Source of the DNA: Clostridia bacterium
GTDB taxonomy: Bacteria; Bacillota; Clostridia; UBA1381; UBA9506
Reading direction: 5' to 3'
Length of the DNA: 35,546 bases
NCBI GenBank assembly: GCA_017399695.1
Contig: JAFQBK010000008.1
Coordinates: forward strand, 1 to 35,546
The position numbers were made by a program, and so were the translations under genes. Positions 6,986 to 15,836 of this stretch are shown here, one piece after another; within the stretch, counting starts at the first letter, position 1, and the number at the start of each line of letters is the position of its first letter. The notes beneath the pieces are model-generated. The model was given only the letters and a program-made list of their open reading frames with translations, made no database searches and had not been told where the DNA came from.

Positions 6986-8116
6986 ATGTACCGCACGAAG
7001 AGAAGAAATCGAAAACATCATTTTTTCAGCCGCACCATTGTTGTCCGAAAGGCCCCGTCATGGATTTTTCCTGTGGGGTTTATGTTCGGTCTTCTCGCAA
7101 TTATCTTGGCATCCTTTCTTCATCTTCCTACTGTTTTGATGGAATGTGCGGATACCAATTTTCTTCTGTCGTGCTTTCAGGCATCGGCACCGTATTTATG
7201 CGGCACTCACCTTGACATCTCCGTCAACCCGACCTATCAGATGTTAGACCTTACACTTCCGATGATTCGGTCCAATGAATCTATGGCAAAAAAATATTCC
7301 GCTCTGTTTGATACATCCATTCGCCTGACAAGACAAGCTCCCATTAAAAAAGAAGAGACAAAAGTCGGGAACATTCCCGTACAGACGATAGACTTATCCT
7401 CAAAAAAAGGAATTACGTTCAGCAATGCCACAAGCTACGCGGTAAATGCTGATGAATTAATAAAAACGCCGCTCCTCTTCTCCTCGGCAAAGGAGCTTCC
7501 TCGTGTGCTGATTGTCCACACGCACGCCTCCGAGGCATACGCCGAAAGCGCAGGCGGCCGAAGCAAAAATGAAGCGGAAAATGTGATTCGTATCGGCAAG
7601 GAAATTGCCGATACATTAAACCAAAACGGCATCATCACCATCCACGATAAAACCAAAAATGATGAGCCGGACTATAACGGCTCTTATAAAAAAGCACTGG
7701 GCGTCATCCAGAAAAACCTTGACCGCTATCCGTCGATTGAGATTGTACTGGATGTCCACCGCGACTATATTGTCCGCGATTCCGGAAAACCGACCGAGCT
7801 TTTATTAAAGCCTACTCTTACAGAGCATGGGAAAAACACCGCTCAAATTATGTTTGTTGTCGGCACGGATGCTTTAGGGCTTTCCCACCCCGACTGGAAG
7901 CACAACCTCGCCTTTGCCGTCCAATTACAGGATACAGCAAACCGTCTGCATCCGAACCTTTGCCGTCCGGTCAATCTGCGTACGGAGCGGTTTAACCAGC
8001 ATATGACGAAAGGCTCGTTGATTGTTGAGGTCGGAGCCTCCGCTAACACTTTGGACGAAGCCATTTCCGCCGGTAAGTGCGTCGGCGAGGCCTTGGCAAG
8101 CTTACTTTCTACCTGA
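6986..8116 (+). CDS. spoIIP: stage II sporulation protein P, peptidoglycan amidase/endopeptidase
   Basis: SpoIIP cuts peptidoglycan stems and cross-links during forespore engulfment, in complex with SpoIID and SpoIIM in the mother-cell membrane. The 376-aa protein has a basic N-terminus, one transmembrane segment (about 26-48) and a C-terminal amidase domain. That domain shows HTHASE (178-183), LDVHRD (255-260) and a late MTKGSLIVEVG with the likely metal and catalytic residues. The ATG follows AAAGGAG. In many spore formers spoIIP is next to gpr; no gpr is seen here. A sigma-E-like promoter precedes it. Confidence 0.93.
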   Translation: MYRTKRRNRKHHFFSRTIVVRKAPSWIFPVGFMFGLLAIILASFLHLPTVLMECADTNFLLSCFQASAPYLCGTHLDISVNPTYQMLDLTLPMIRSNESMAKKYSALFDTSIRLTRQAPIKKEETKVGNIPVQTIDLSSKKGITFSNATSYAVNADELIKTPLLFSSAKELPRVLIVHTHASEAYAESAGGRSKNEAENVIRIGKEIADTLNQNGIITIHDKTKNDEPDYNGSYKKALGVIQKNLDRYPSIEIVLDVHRDYIVRDSGKPTELLLKPTLTEHGKNTAQIMFVVGTDALGLSHPDWKHNLAFAVQLQDTANRLHPNLCRPVNLRTERFNQHMTKGSLIVEVGASANTLDEAISAGKCVGEALASLLST

Positions 8117-8154
8117 CACTATTGTACCTCAAAAAAAAAAAGAAAAACAAGACC

Positions 8155-8183
8155 TTGTGAACGGCTCTCTTTTATGATACAAT
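8155..8183 (+). promoter_or_regulatory. sigma-A promoter for the AI-2E-family permease gene
   Basis: TTGTGA (8155-8160), a 17-nt spacer and TACAAT (8178-8183), 48 nt before the start codon at 8232. It may also serve rsmG downstream. Confidence 0.6.
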
Positions 8184-8231
8184 AAGAATATCATTTTGTT
8201 ATTACTTTTATTGATATAGAGGAGGCACAAT

Positions 8232-9383
8232 ATGGAAAAACAGAGCTCGTGGAAAAAGTGGATTGCCGCTTTTGTTTTCGCCGTTTTAGTGATTGCAGTT
8301 TATAAGGCTTTTGATAATATTGGTAATGTCTTTGGTTCATTTTATTATATTTTAGATTTACTTACGCCCTTTTTCATCGGCGTTGTTTTGGCATTTTTTA
8401 TGTACCCGTCCACGTGCAAATTAAGTAAGGTGTTTGAACGCAGTCATTTTCATTGGGTAAAAAAATCAAAGCACGGCTTTTCCGTTGCTGTTGTTTTTAT
8501 CAGCTTTCTTTTGATTGTTACCGGAATTATTGCGTTTCTGCCTCCGCTTCTTTCGAAGAGTCTGTCGGATTTTACCGTCAGACTCCCCGAGTATATTCAG
8601 GAAATTCACAAATTCCTACGCTCTTTGGGCGAAAGCGGCGGCTTATTTACAATGATTGATATGGAACAGATTATTGGGTTTATTTCACTGGAAAACCTGT
8701 CCGGCATCTTTTTGGGCAACGATATTGGTCAATACGCAGAAGGTGTAAAAGAGCTGACATCCCTTTTCATGTCCGTCTTTATGGGCCTCATCATTTGCAT
8801 TTATATTCTTTTAGAGCGCGATTCTCTTTTGCGTATGTGCCGCAAGTTTTTTGGCTTGTTTATTCATAAAGAAGCAATGGAAAACACCGTGTTCTATATC
8901 AGCAAGGTCAGCGATATTTTCTATGCTTTCTTTTACAGCAAGGTGGTTGATTCCATCGTCATCGGAATTATTGCCGCTATCGGATTTACCATTTTGGATG
9001 TTCCGTTTGCAATTATTATGGCGATTTGTTTAGCACTATTAAATCTTATCCCGTACTTTGGTCCGGGACTCGGCTCAATTCCGGCAATATTAGTCACCCT
9101 TTTGGTCAAAGATATTTATGCCGCTATTTGGGTCGGCTTATTCCTTTTGGTGCTTCTGCAATTGGATGCCAATGTCATCGGTCCGAAAATCTTAAGCAGC
9201 TCACTCGGCATCAGTCCGTTCTGGGTTATCTTTTCGATTTTGGTCTTTGGCGGCTTGTTCGGCTTTTGGGGTACGGTTATCGGCGTGCCTGCGATTGCTG
9301 CCATCCGTCTGTTCATTTTAGACTATATCGAAGACGGCAAAATCAGCCGCCCGAAAGAATTTTTAGAAAAAGAATCGCTTTGA
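8232..9383 (+). CDS. AI-2E-family (PerM/YtvI-like) membrane transporter
   Basis: The 383-aa protein is a polytopic member of the family Pfam calls AI-2E transporter. Its members include AI-2 exporters, Na+/H+ antiporter-like proteins and the sporulation protein YtvI, so substrate is open. About eight hydrophobic segments are visible. A soluble loop (about 95-160) follows LPPLLSKSLSDFTVRLPEYI, and the C-terminal half has LNLIPYFGPGLGSIPAILVTL and ANVIGPKILSSSLGISPFWV, both typical of the family. The ATG follows AGGAGG. It ends 13 nt before rsmG and is probably cotranscribed with it. Confidence 0.88.
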   Translation: MEKQSSWKKWIAAFVFAVLVIAVYKAFDNIGNVFGSFYYILDLLTPFFIGVVLAFFMYPSTCKLSKVFERSHFHWVKKSKHGFSVAVVFISFLLIVTGIIAFLPPLLSKSLSDFTVRLPEYIQEIHKFLRSLGESGGLFTMIDMEQIIGFISLENLSGIFLGNDIGQYAEGVKELTSLFMSVFMGLIICIYILLERDSLLRMCRKFFGLFIHKEAMENTVFYISKVSDIFYAFFYSKVVDSIVIGIIAAIGFTILDVPFAIIMAICLALLNLIPYFGPGLGSIPAILVTLLVKDIYAAIWVGLFLLVLLQLDANVIGPKILSSSLGISPFWVIFSILVFGGLFGFWGTVIGVPAIAAIRLFILDYIEDGKISRPKEFLEKESL

Positions 9384-9396
9384 GTGAGGACTACTT

Positions 9397-10098
9397 ATGA
9401 AACAACACCTGATATCTTGTTTGGAATCTATGGGCATTGCCTATACAGATGCGCAAATCGAGCAGTTTGTGCGTTATCACGAGCTGCTTGCCGAATGGAA
9501 CGAAAAAATCAATCTGACGGCGATTCGTGAACCGCAGGAGGTTGCCGTCAAGCATTTTGCTGACTGCGTGTATGGTATCAAGCATATCCCCGAAGGTGCC
9601 CGCGTCATTGATGTTGGCAGTGGTGCAGGCTTTCCCGGTGTTCCTCTTAAAATTATGCGTCCCGACCTTACCGTTTTGCTTTTGGATTCCTTAAACAAGC
9701 GCATCAATTTCTTAAATCTTTTGATTAGTGAACTTGGACTTACCAACATTCAAACGCTCCACTCCCGCGCAGAAGACGGCGCAAAAGATGAGTTAAGAGA
9801 GCAGTTTGATGTTGCCACTGCACGCGCGGTAGCGAACCTTTCTGTACTTTCGGAATACTGTCTGCCGTATGTGAAAACCGGCGGAATTTTTCTTGCATAT
9901 AAAGGAAGTGCGGGTCACGATGAACTGACTGAAGCCAAAAATGCGATTGCTACTTTAGGTGGAAAAACTGAAACCATTGAGGAATACACTCTCCCCGATA
10001 CGGATATTTTGCATACGCTTGCCATCATCCGCAAGGTAAAACCGACCAATCCGAAATATCCGCGCAATCCCGGCAGGATTGCAAAGGCTCCGCTTTGA
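9397..10098 (+). CDS. rsmG: 16S rRNA (guanine527-N7)-methyltransferase
   Basis: RsmG (GidB) methylates G527 of 16S rRNA with S-adenosylmethionine. The 233-aa product has family length and the SAM-binding motif DVGSGAGFPGVPL at residues 72-84, preceded by the typical KINLTAIREPQE and KHFADC segments. In most Firmicutes rsmG follows mnmG near the replication origin; here it stands 13 nt after a permease gene instead. The ATG at 9397 follows GAGGAC. It ends before a terminator hairpin at 10156. Confidence 0.95.
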   Translation: MKQHLISCLESMGIAYTDAQIEQFVRYHELLAEWNEKINLTAIREPQEVAVKHFADCVYGIKHIPEGARVIDVGSGAGFPGVPLKIMRPDLTVLLLDSLNKRINFLNLLISELGLTNIQTLHSRAEDGAKDELREQFDVATARAVANLSVLSEYCLPYVKTGGIFLAYKGSAGHDELTEAKNAIATLGGKTETIEEYTLPDTDILHTLAIIRKVKPTNPKYPRNPGRIAKAPL

Positions 10099-10155
10099 TG
10101 CCCCATGAAAAAACTTGGATAAAACAGATATTTTTTTACAAACTAAATATACACG

Positions 10156-10184
10156 GCACTTCCCGGCGTGGGAAGTGCTTTTTT
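10156..10184 (+). terminator. intrinsic terminator after rsmG
   Basis: The stem GCACTTCCC / GGGAAGTGC with loop GGCGT is followed by a run of six T. Only 33 nt separate it from the spoVAD start, so spoVAD must be transcribed either from a promoter before this hairpin or from one that I cannot see in this short gap. Confidence 0.85.
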
Positions 10185-10217
10185 CATCTGATTGCATTTG
10201 TAGAAAGGTATGATTAA

Positions 10218-11234
10218 ATGAGTTCTACCAAGAAAAAAGGAAAACAAACGGTATTTTTCTCCTCTCCGCCGTCTATTATCGGCACAGCGGCTGTCGCCGG
10301 TGCAAAAGAGGGCGAAGGACCACTCGGTGCATATTTTGACACCATTGTAAAGGACAGTATGTGGGGCGAGGAAAGCTGGGAAAAAGCCGAAAGCAAGTTT
10401 ATGGAGCAAGCCGTTCGCACCGCTCTTTCCAAAAGCAAGATAACACCGTCGGATGTTGATTACATCTGCGCAGGAGACCTCTTAAACCAGTGCAGCGGAA
10501 CCAATTACGGCATCCGCTCTTTAGAAATTCCCTTTTTGGGGATGTACGGTGCCTGCTCCACGATGGCTTTGTCCTTAAGTGTTGCGGCGATGTGCGTTGA
10601 CGGCGGCTATGCCGATGTTTGTGCCGCTGCCTGCTCCAGCCATTTTTGCTCTGCCGAAAAGCAATTCCGCTTTCCCTTAGAATACGGCGGTCAGCGTCCT
10701 CCCAGCGCACAATGGACTGCGACCGGCTCCGGCTGCGCGATTTTGTCTGCGGCAGGTGAGGGACCGAAAATCGACTGCATCACCACCGGTAAAATCATCG
10801 ACAAAGGAATCACTGATGCCAATAATATGGGTGCGGCAATGGCACCTGCCGCCGCTGACACTCTCCTTGCACATTTTCAGGACACGGGACGCACGCCTTC
10901 GGACTATGACCTGATTGTGACGGGTGACCTTGGCAAAATCGGAAAGTCGATTGTTGTTGATATGCTAAAGGAAGAGGGCTTTGACCTTTCCGAAAATTAT
11001 AACGACTGTGGTCTGTTGCTTTTTGACTGCGATACGCAGGATGTGCATTCGGGCGGCAGCGGCTGTGCTTGTGCCGCACTCGTTTTCTGCGGCTACTTAT
11101 ACCGCCTGATGCAAGAAAAACAACTGAATCGGATTTTGCTCGCCGCGACGGGTGCATTAATGAGCACCACCGCCGTTCAGCAAGGAGAAAGTATTCCCGG
11201 CATTTCGCACGCGGTCAGTATCACATTAAAATAA
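10218..11234 (+). CDS. spoVAD: stage V sporulation protein AD, thiolase-fold
   Basis: SpoVAD is a thiolase-like protein that binds dipicolinic acid and helps load it into the forespore with SpoVAC and other SpoVA proteins. The 338-aa product has the family start (KQTVFFSSPPSIIGTAAVAG), YGACSTMALSL in place of the thiolase cysteine region, and a C-terminal GSGCACAALVFCG. The ATG at 10218 follows AGAAAGGT. In most spore formers it sits in spoVACDEB; here no other spoVA gene is adjacent, since rsmG is before and addA follows in the opposite direction. Function as forespore DPA loader is from the family. Confidence 0.93.
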   Translation: MSSTKKKGKQTVFFSSPPSIIGTAAVAGAKEGEGPLGAYFDTIVKDSMWGEESWEKAESKFMEQAVRTALSKSKITPSDVDYICAGDLLNQCSGTNYGIRSLEIPFLGMYGACSTMALSLSVAAMCVDGGYADVCAAACSSHFCSAEKQFRFPLEYGGQRPPSAQWTATGSGCAILSAAGEGPKIDCITTGKIIDKGITDANNMGAAMAPAAADTLLAHFQDTGRTPSDYDLIVTGDLGKIGKSIVVDMLKEEGFDLSENYNDCGLLLFDCDTQDVHSGGSGCACAALVFCGYLYRLMQEKQLNRILLAATGALMSTTAVQQGESIPGISHAVSITLK

Positions 11235-11266
11235 AAAAACAGGAGAGAGACTCTCTCCTGTTTTTT
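11235..11266. terminator. bidirectional terminator between spoVAD and addA
   Basis: An AACAGGAGAG / CTCTCCTGTT stem lies between A- and T-runs just after the spoVAD stop and next to the addA stop on the other strand. Confidence 0.85.
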
Positions 11267-14200
11267 ATAGTTCAATTAATTTTCCTGTGGCAAACAGATA
11301 CAAACACTTTCGCACCACGGGCAAGCCGTAAATCTTTTCTGCCGCGCGCGCGTAGTATTCTAATTGCAAACGATACCGCTCGGCAATCTCTTCTTCGAAA
11401 CGGACATAATCTGTCTTGTAATCCAACACGGTGATTTCTCCGCCCTGCACCATCACGCAGTCAATCACACCCTGAAGCATAATATCTTCATCACTTGAAA
11501 TTTCCGGATACGCTTCTTTCGCAGGGATATGAATCGCGAACATAACCTCTTTATCCACTCTGTCGGCGCGTCTCATCATCATTCCGGCTTCTGACTCATA
11601 AAACTGCAAAAGGTCTTTCGGCTCAATTACCGCACGTTCTTCCTCGGTAAAATACCCCTCCTCTTGCATCGATAGAAGCTGACGCGAAATTTCTTCTTCC
11701 GTATATTCTGACAATTTAAGCCATTGCATCGCCGTATGATAAAGCGTACCGCGCGCCGCACCCGAAATGTCCTTTCTTTGCTCTGTAAGCAGACGAATCG
11801 GACGAGGATACATTCTTTCTCCATCGGTGTTTTCCTCGCGCAGACGGCTGTTTTTCAGCTCTGTAACCGTAATTTTAGTTGCAAGCGTTGTATCATCGGC
11901 AAACGGATAGGAATAGCGCACCAATGCCGCAATCGCTTGGTCATCTACCCCTTGCCTTTCTTGTCTTTCCTGTTGCGCTTCTTCCCTCGGATTCAAAAGC
12001 TCATTCGCCGAATGGATGCATGCTGTCCACGGGCTTTCCGTTTTCGTTAACGTCAAAGGATAATCAATACTGTCACGAAGACGAGGGCATGCTGGATGGG
12101 TAATGAGTGCCATCACGAACCAATCGAGATATGATTTTGCCGAAAGCGTCTTATTCGGCAGGATTTTGCCTCCCGTTTCTGTACCAATGCCCATCGAATA
12201 AAGGTATTTTGGCGTATTCTTTTTTGTTCCGATGACTATCAGCTTTTCTCTTGCACGTGTCAGCGCTACATACAAAATACGCATTTCCTCTGAAAGCATT
12301 TCCCGTTCCAGACGCTTTTTTATGATTTCCCGTATCGCTGTTGGATAAGTAATCCGAAGCTCTGGGTCAATGAATTTCGGACCGTAGCCAAGACTTGCGT
12401 GAATTAAAACATTTTTGGATAAATCCTTACGGTTCATTTGTTTTCCTGTGCCGCATAAAATGACCACCGGAAACTCGAGACCTTTACTTTTATGAATCGT
12501 CATCAGGCGTACGACGTTCTGCTCCTCGCCAAGCATTCGTCCACCATCATAATCTCCGCCTGCCTGACGGTAATTATCAATAAAACGAACAAAGCTGTAA
12601 AGACCGCGGAAGCTCGTTTTTTCATATTCCTTGGCGCGCATTGCCAAAAGCCTGAGATTCATTCTGCGGAGCGTACCACCGGAAAGCGTCCCTTGGGCAT
12701 CGTAAAATCCGGTCTTTTGATACAGTGTCCAAATCAGTTCATATAGGGGCAGATGCCCTGAAAGTCTTCGTGCCTCTGCAAGTTCTTCTAAAAAGTGCCG
12801 CACGCGTTCGGACAAGGCGTCCTCTGCCTGTCCTTTTTTGACCAGCGCATCATAGAAATCGCCTTTTCGGTCACAGATACGAATCTGGGCCAAATCATTT
12901 TCGGAAAACGCAAACATCTGCGAACGAAGCACGGAAAGCAACGGGATGTCCTGATGCGGATTATCAATAATATTTAAAAGAGACAGCATCGTAGCCACTT
13001 CATTGCTCTCTAAAAAGCCGCCGCTTTTTTCTGTATAGCACGGAATCCCGTAGGAAGACAGTACGCGCAGGAAAGTCTCCGTCCAGTTTTTCGGCGAACG
13101 AAGCAGAATACAGATGTCACGGTAAGTAATCGTGCGATAGCCACTCTTTGTAAATACCTGATAGCCGCCGGCAATCAGCTCTTCTATTTTCTGCGCTGTA
13201 AGCAATGCTTCTGCTTCGATGCGGTCAAGACTTTCTGCTTCCTCTTCGGATTCTTCCTCCCCGTCTTCTGCCGGGTCAATAATATGAAGCTCCAGCTCCG
13301 GCTCTACCGGATGGAGCGCATCGGGGTAATCAATGCCGGGGTAAAGCTTTTCTTCCTCGTTATATTCAATTTCACCGAGCGAAACAGACATCAGCTTTTC
13401 AAAAATATCATTGATGCCAAAAAGAATTTCCTTACGGCTTCTGAAGTTTCTTGAAAGGATACATTTTCGGTCACCAGCTCCCTCTTCCAGCGAAAATGTC
13501 TCCTTTTTTTCACGGAACAAAGAAGGGTCTGTATTTCGGAAGCGATAAATACTCTGCTTAATATCACCAACCATGAAAAGGTTGTTTTCTTTTTTGATTG
13601 CTGCAAAAATGGCTTCCTGCAAACGGCTGGTATCCTGGTATTCATCAATCAATATTTCGTCGAACTGCTCAGAAACCGAACGCGCAAGCGGCGTTCTCTC
13701 TCCGCTCTCTTCCACAAACAAACGGTATGCGCGATGCTCCAAATCATTAAAGTTCAAAATATTTTTCGCCGTTTTCTTTTCGTCAAAGCGGTCAATCAAG
13801 CGGCTGACGAGCTCCGATAAGCAGCGCATTTGCCTGCTTTCCACCGCCAACACACGCTCCATCTCCTTGGCTTCGAGCAACAAAAGCTTATCCGCAACAT
13901 CCTTTCGGAAGCTATCCTTGGCTTTTGTGCGGACATCTTTAATATATTCACGGTATCGAGGGTCGCTCCCTTTCGGTGCCGATGGGAAACGGGCAAACTC
14001 CACCGAGTGCGCCCAAGCACGCAGGGACTCATAATCATTCATCAAAAATGCATGGCGCAGGGTTTCATATTCTTCGCCGAGCATCAAAAAAAGTCCGTCA
14101 CCGCCATCATCGTTTTTTGCTTTTTCCATCAGGTCAGGGTAATCAGACAGAATTTCGGCTACGGTTTCTTTTGCCGCGCGCACAATCATCTCTTCCATTG

Positions 14201-14834
14201 GGCTTCCCGAAAAGCCGGTCCCCGCCAAAGAGAATTTTTCTCCCGCTTCATAGAGCCACTTTTTCGGTGCAGGGAGGCTCATCACAAAATGGAAGATTTT
14301 CTGTATCAGATCTTCAAAATCCGCACTGCTTTTGAGTCCGGAATAATTTTCGGTCAGACTGTAATAGCTATCCCCAAACTCCTCATCTTCAATGAGTTCA
14401 TCCATTACTTCCGAAAGTGCCTCCATACGCAAAAGTGCGTCTTCCGTCTGGTCGGCAATACGGAAGTTTGGGTCAATTCCCGCTAAATTGAAATGGGTTC
14501 GAAGGATGTCAAGACAGAACGAGTGGATAGTGGTGATATGGGCTTTTCCCATTAGAACCATCTGCCGCGCCAAAAGCTCTGACGACGGGTTTTCCTCTAA
14601 CTTTTTCGCGATTGCTGCCGAAATACGCTCGCGCATTTCCGCCGCTGCCGCATTGGTAAAGGTCACAACGAGCAAACGGTCAATATCCGTAGGGTTGACC
14701 GGCGAAGTTATTTTTTCGATAATGCGTTCAACCAAAACAGCTGTTTTTCCGCTGCCTGCCGCTGCCGAAACCAAAAGGTTTACACCGTCTGTTTCAATTG
14801 CCGCTTTCTGCTCTATGGTCCACTGCGTTGACAT
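11265..14834 (-). CDS. addA: ATP-dependent helicase/nuclease subunit A
   Basis: AddA is the motor and 3'-strand nuclease of AddAB, which resects double-strand breaks to Chi and loads RecA. The 1189-aa protein has Walker A AAAGSGKT (24-31), then VVTFTNAAAAEM, a DEYQDTS Walker B/motif II, MVGDIKQSIYRFR, motif V/VI IHKSKGLEFPV and YVALTRAREKL, and a C-terminal nuclease with VLDYKTDYV followed by YRLQLEYYARA. I start at the ATG 14834 (MSTQWT), preceded by AAAGGG; upstream in-frame ATGs lack ribosome binding sites. Its partner addB is at 26867-30247, about 12 kb away, whereas the two genes are normally adjacent. It shares its upstream region with spoIIA. Confidence 0.95.
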   Translation of the reverse strand: MSTQWTIEQKAAIETDGVNLLVSAAAGSGKTAVLVERIIEKITSPVNPTDIDRLLVVTFTNAAAAEMRERISAAIAKKLEENPSSELLARQMVLMGKAHITTIHSFCLDILRTHFNLAGIDPNFRIADQTEDALLRMEALSEVMDELIEDEEFGDSYYSLTENYSGLKSSADFEDLIQKIFHFVMSLPAPKKWLYEAGEKFSLAGTGFSGSPMEEMIVRAAKETVAEILSDYPDLMEKAKNDDGGDGLFLMLGEEYETLRHAFLMNDYESLRAWAHSVEFARFPSAPKGSDPRYREYIKDVRTKAKDSFRKDVADKLLLLEAKEMERVLAVESRQMRCLSELVSRLIDRFDEKKTAKNILNFNDLEHRAYRLFVEESGERTPLARSVSEQFDEILIDEYQDTSRLQEAIFAAIKKENNLFMVGDIKQSIYRFRNTDPSLFREKKETFSLEEGAGDRKCILSRNFRSRKEILFGINDIFEKLMSVSLGEIEYNEEEKLYPGIDYPDALHPVEPELELHIIDPAEDGEEESEEEAESLDRIEAEALLTAQKIEELIAGGYQVFTKSGYRTITYRDICILLRSPKNWTETFLRVLSSYGIPCYTEKSGGFLESNEVATMLSLLNIIDNPHQDIPLLSVLRSQMFAFSENDLAQIRICDRKGDFYDALVKKGQAEDALSERVRHFLEELAEARRLSGHLPLYELIWTLYQKTGFYDAQGTLSGGTLRRMNLRLLAMRAKEYEKTSFRGLYSFVRFIDNYRQAGGDYDGGRMLGEEQNVVRLMTIHKSKGLEFPVVILCGTGKQMNRKDLSKNVLIHASLGYGPKFIDPELRITYPTAIREIIKKRLEREMLSEEMRILYVALTRAREKLIVIGTKKNTPKYLYSMGIGTETGGKILPNKTLSAKSYLDWFVMALITHPACPRLRDSIDYPLTLTKTESPWTACIHSANELLNPREEAQQERQERQGVDDQAIAALVRYSYPFADDTTLATKITVTELKNSRLREENTDGERMYPRPIRLLTEQRKDISGAARGTLYHTAMQWLKLSEYTEEEISRQLLSMQEEGYFTEEERAVIEPKDLLQFYESEAGMMMRRADRVDKEVMFAIHIPAKEAYPEISSDEDIMLQGVIDCVMVQGGEITVLDYKTDYVRFEEEIAERYRLQLEYYARAAEKIYGLPVVRKCLYLFATGKLIEL

Positions 14835-14910
14835 TTTCTCACGCCCTTTCGATTTCATTGTACCATAAATACACAAAAAAATAAACTGTAGAAAGTCCCT
14901 CTTTTACAAA

Positions 14911-14943
14911 TTTTGTCGAAAATTTTTATTTTTTCTTCGACAA
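14911..14943. promoter_or_regulatory. pair of inverted Spo0A boxes upstream of spoIIA
   Basis: TTTTGTCGAAAA (14911-14922) contains the perfect 0A-box core TGTCGAA (14914-14920). TTCGACA (14936-14942) is the same core on the other strand, 15 bp further on. The spoIIA operon is directly activated by phosphorylated Spo0A in Bacillus and Clostridium. The sites lie 80-110 bp before spoIIAA and a similar distance from the addA start, so an effect on addA is possible. Confidence 0.7.
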
Positions 14944-14967
14944 ATGTTTATTTTTTTCAACATTGGG

Positions 14968-14980
14968 TATACTGTATAAT
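14968..14980 (+). promoter_or_regulatory. putative spoIIA promoter -10 region
   Basis: Two overlapping candidates, TATACT (14968-14973) and TATAAT (14975-14980), lie 40-55 nt before spoIIAA and downstream of the Spo0A boxes. No convincing sigma-A -35 box is found at the right distance, which fits an activator-dependent or sigma-H-type promoter. I cannot tell which of the two is used. Confidence 0.45.
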
Positions 14981-15021
14981 GTTGTTTGTTCACCACTACA
15001 TAAGATAAAGGAGGAAGTGTT

Positions 15022-15357
15022 GTGAAAATACAACTGAAATTAAAAGACAGAACCCTGATTGCAAAGCTTTCTGGAGAGCTTGATCATCACAGTGCCAAAA
15101 CGGTGAAAGAAATGCTCGAAAATGCCATAGAGACCAAAGCCTGCGTCAATCTGATTTTTGACCTGACCGGCCTTACGTTTATGGACAGTTCCGGCATCGG
15201 CGTCATCATCGGGCGGTATAAGCTTTTGCAAGGAATCGGAGGGAAAGTCAAGATTGTTTCTGACAAGCAAAGCGTGAACAAACTAATTACGATGTCCGGA
15301 CTCACTCGGCTGATGGAAGTTTGCGAGTCCGTAGAACAAGCGATTATGAACCTGTAA
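15022..15357 (+). CDS. spoIIAA: anti-sigma F factor antagonist SpoIIAA
   Basis: SpoIIAA is a STAS protein that, when unphosphorylated, displaces sigma-F from SpoIIAB in the forespore. The 111-aa product matches the family length. The phosphorylation site lies in FMDSSGIGVIIGRY, with serines 56 and 57, the second being the likely phospho-serine. It starts with GTG at 15022, supported by AAAGGAGG (15007-15014) 7 nt upstream. It is first in spoIIAA-spoIIAB-sigF, with 12 nt to the next gene. Two Spo0A boxes precede it. Confidence 0.96.
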   Translation: MKIQLKLKDRTLIAKLSGELDHHSAKTVKEMLENAIETKACVNLIFDLTGLTFMDSSGIGVIIGRYKLLQGIGGKVKIVSDKQSVNKLITMSGLTRLMEVCESVEQAIMNL

Positions 15358-15369
15358 GGAGGAACCAAA

Positions 15370-15804
15370 ATGGAACGAAAAAAACCGGACAATCAGATGC
15401 GTTTAGAGTTTTTAAGCAAATCCTCAAATGAGTCCTTTGCTCGGGCAACGGTTGCCGCCTTTGCATCCCAGCTTGACCCGACGCTCGAAGTTCTTGCCGA
15501 TATCAAAACCGCCGTTTCTGAAGCGGTGACCAACGCCATTATTCACGGCTATGGGACAAGCTGTGGAATCGTACATATCGAATGCGAAATCAAGGGCCGC
15601 GATCTCACGGTCATTATCCGTGATAACGGAAAAGGTATCTCAAATATAGAAGAGGCCCGCACGCCCCTTTATACCGGAATGCCGGAAAGTGAGCGTTCGG
15701 GAATGGGCTTTACCGTGATGGAAACCTTTATGGATGAGATAGAGGTCGAATCTGTTCCCGGGGTCGGGACAAGCATTTATCTTACCAAGCATATTCCGGA
15801 GTAA
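15370..15804 (+). CDS. spoIIAB: anti-sigma F factor and serine kinase SpoIIAB
   Basis: SpoIIAB binds and inhibits sigma-F and phosphorylates SpoIIAA using ATP. The 144-aa protein has the GHKL ATP-binding boxes: N-box [12 protein letters not shown] (about 50-61), G1 RDNGKGI (about 81-87) and G2 [12 protein letters not shown] (about 110-121), the last replacing the usual GLGFT with GMGFT. The ATG follows AAGGAGG. It is the middle gene of the operon. Confidence 0.96.
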   Translation: MERKKPDNQMRLEFLSKSSNESFARATVAAFASQLDPTLEVLADIKTAVSEAVTNAIIHGYGTSCGIVHIECEIKGRDLTVIIRDNGKGISNIEEARTPLYTGMPESERSGMGFTVMETFMDEIEVESVPGVGTSIYLTKHIPE

Positions 15805-15836
15805 TTCCGTCCGCAAAGAATAAAGGAGGAATCAGA

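Noticed and set aside
8130..8142. A-run after spoIIP as a terminator
   Set aside because: There is no stem next to it, and a T-run exists only on the strand without a gene ending there.
13830..14486. Plus-strand open frame of 218 codons inside addA
   Set aside because: It is antisense to conserved AddA helicase sequence, with no ribosome binding site and no domain.
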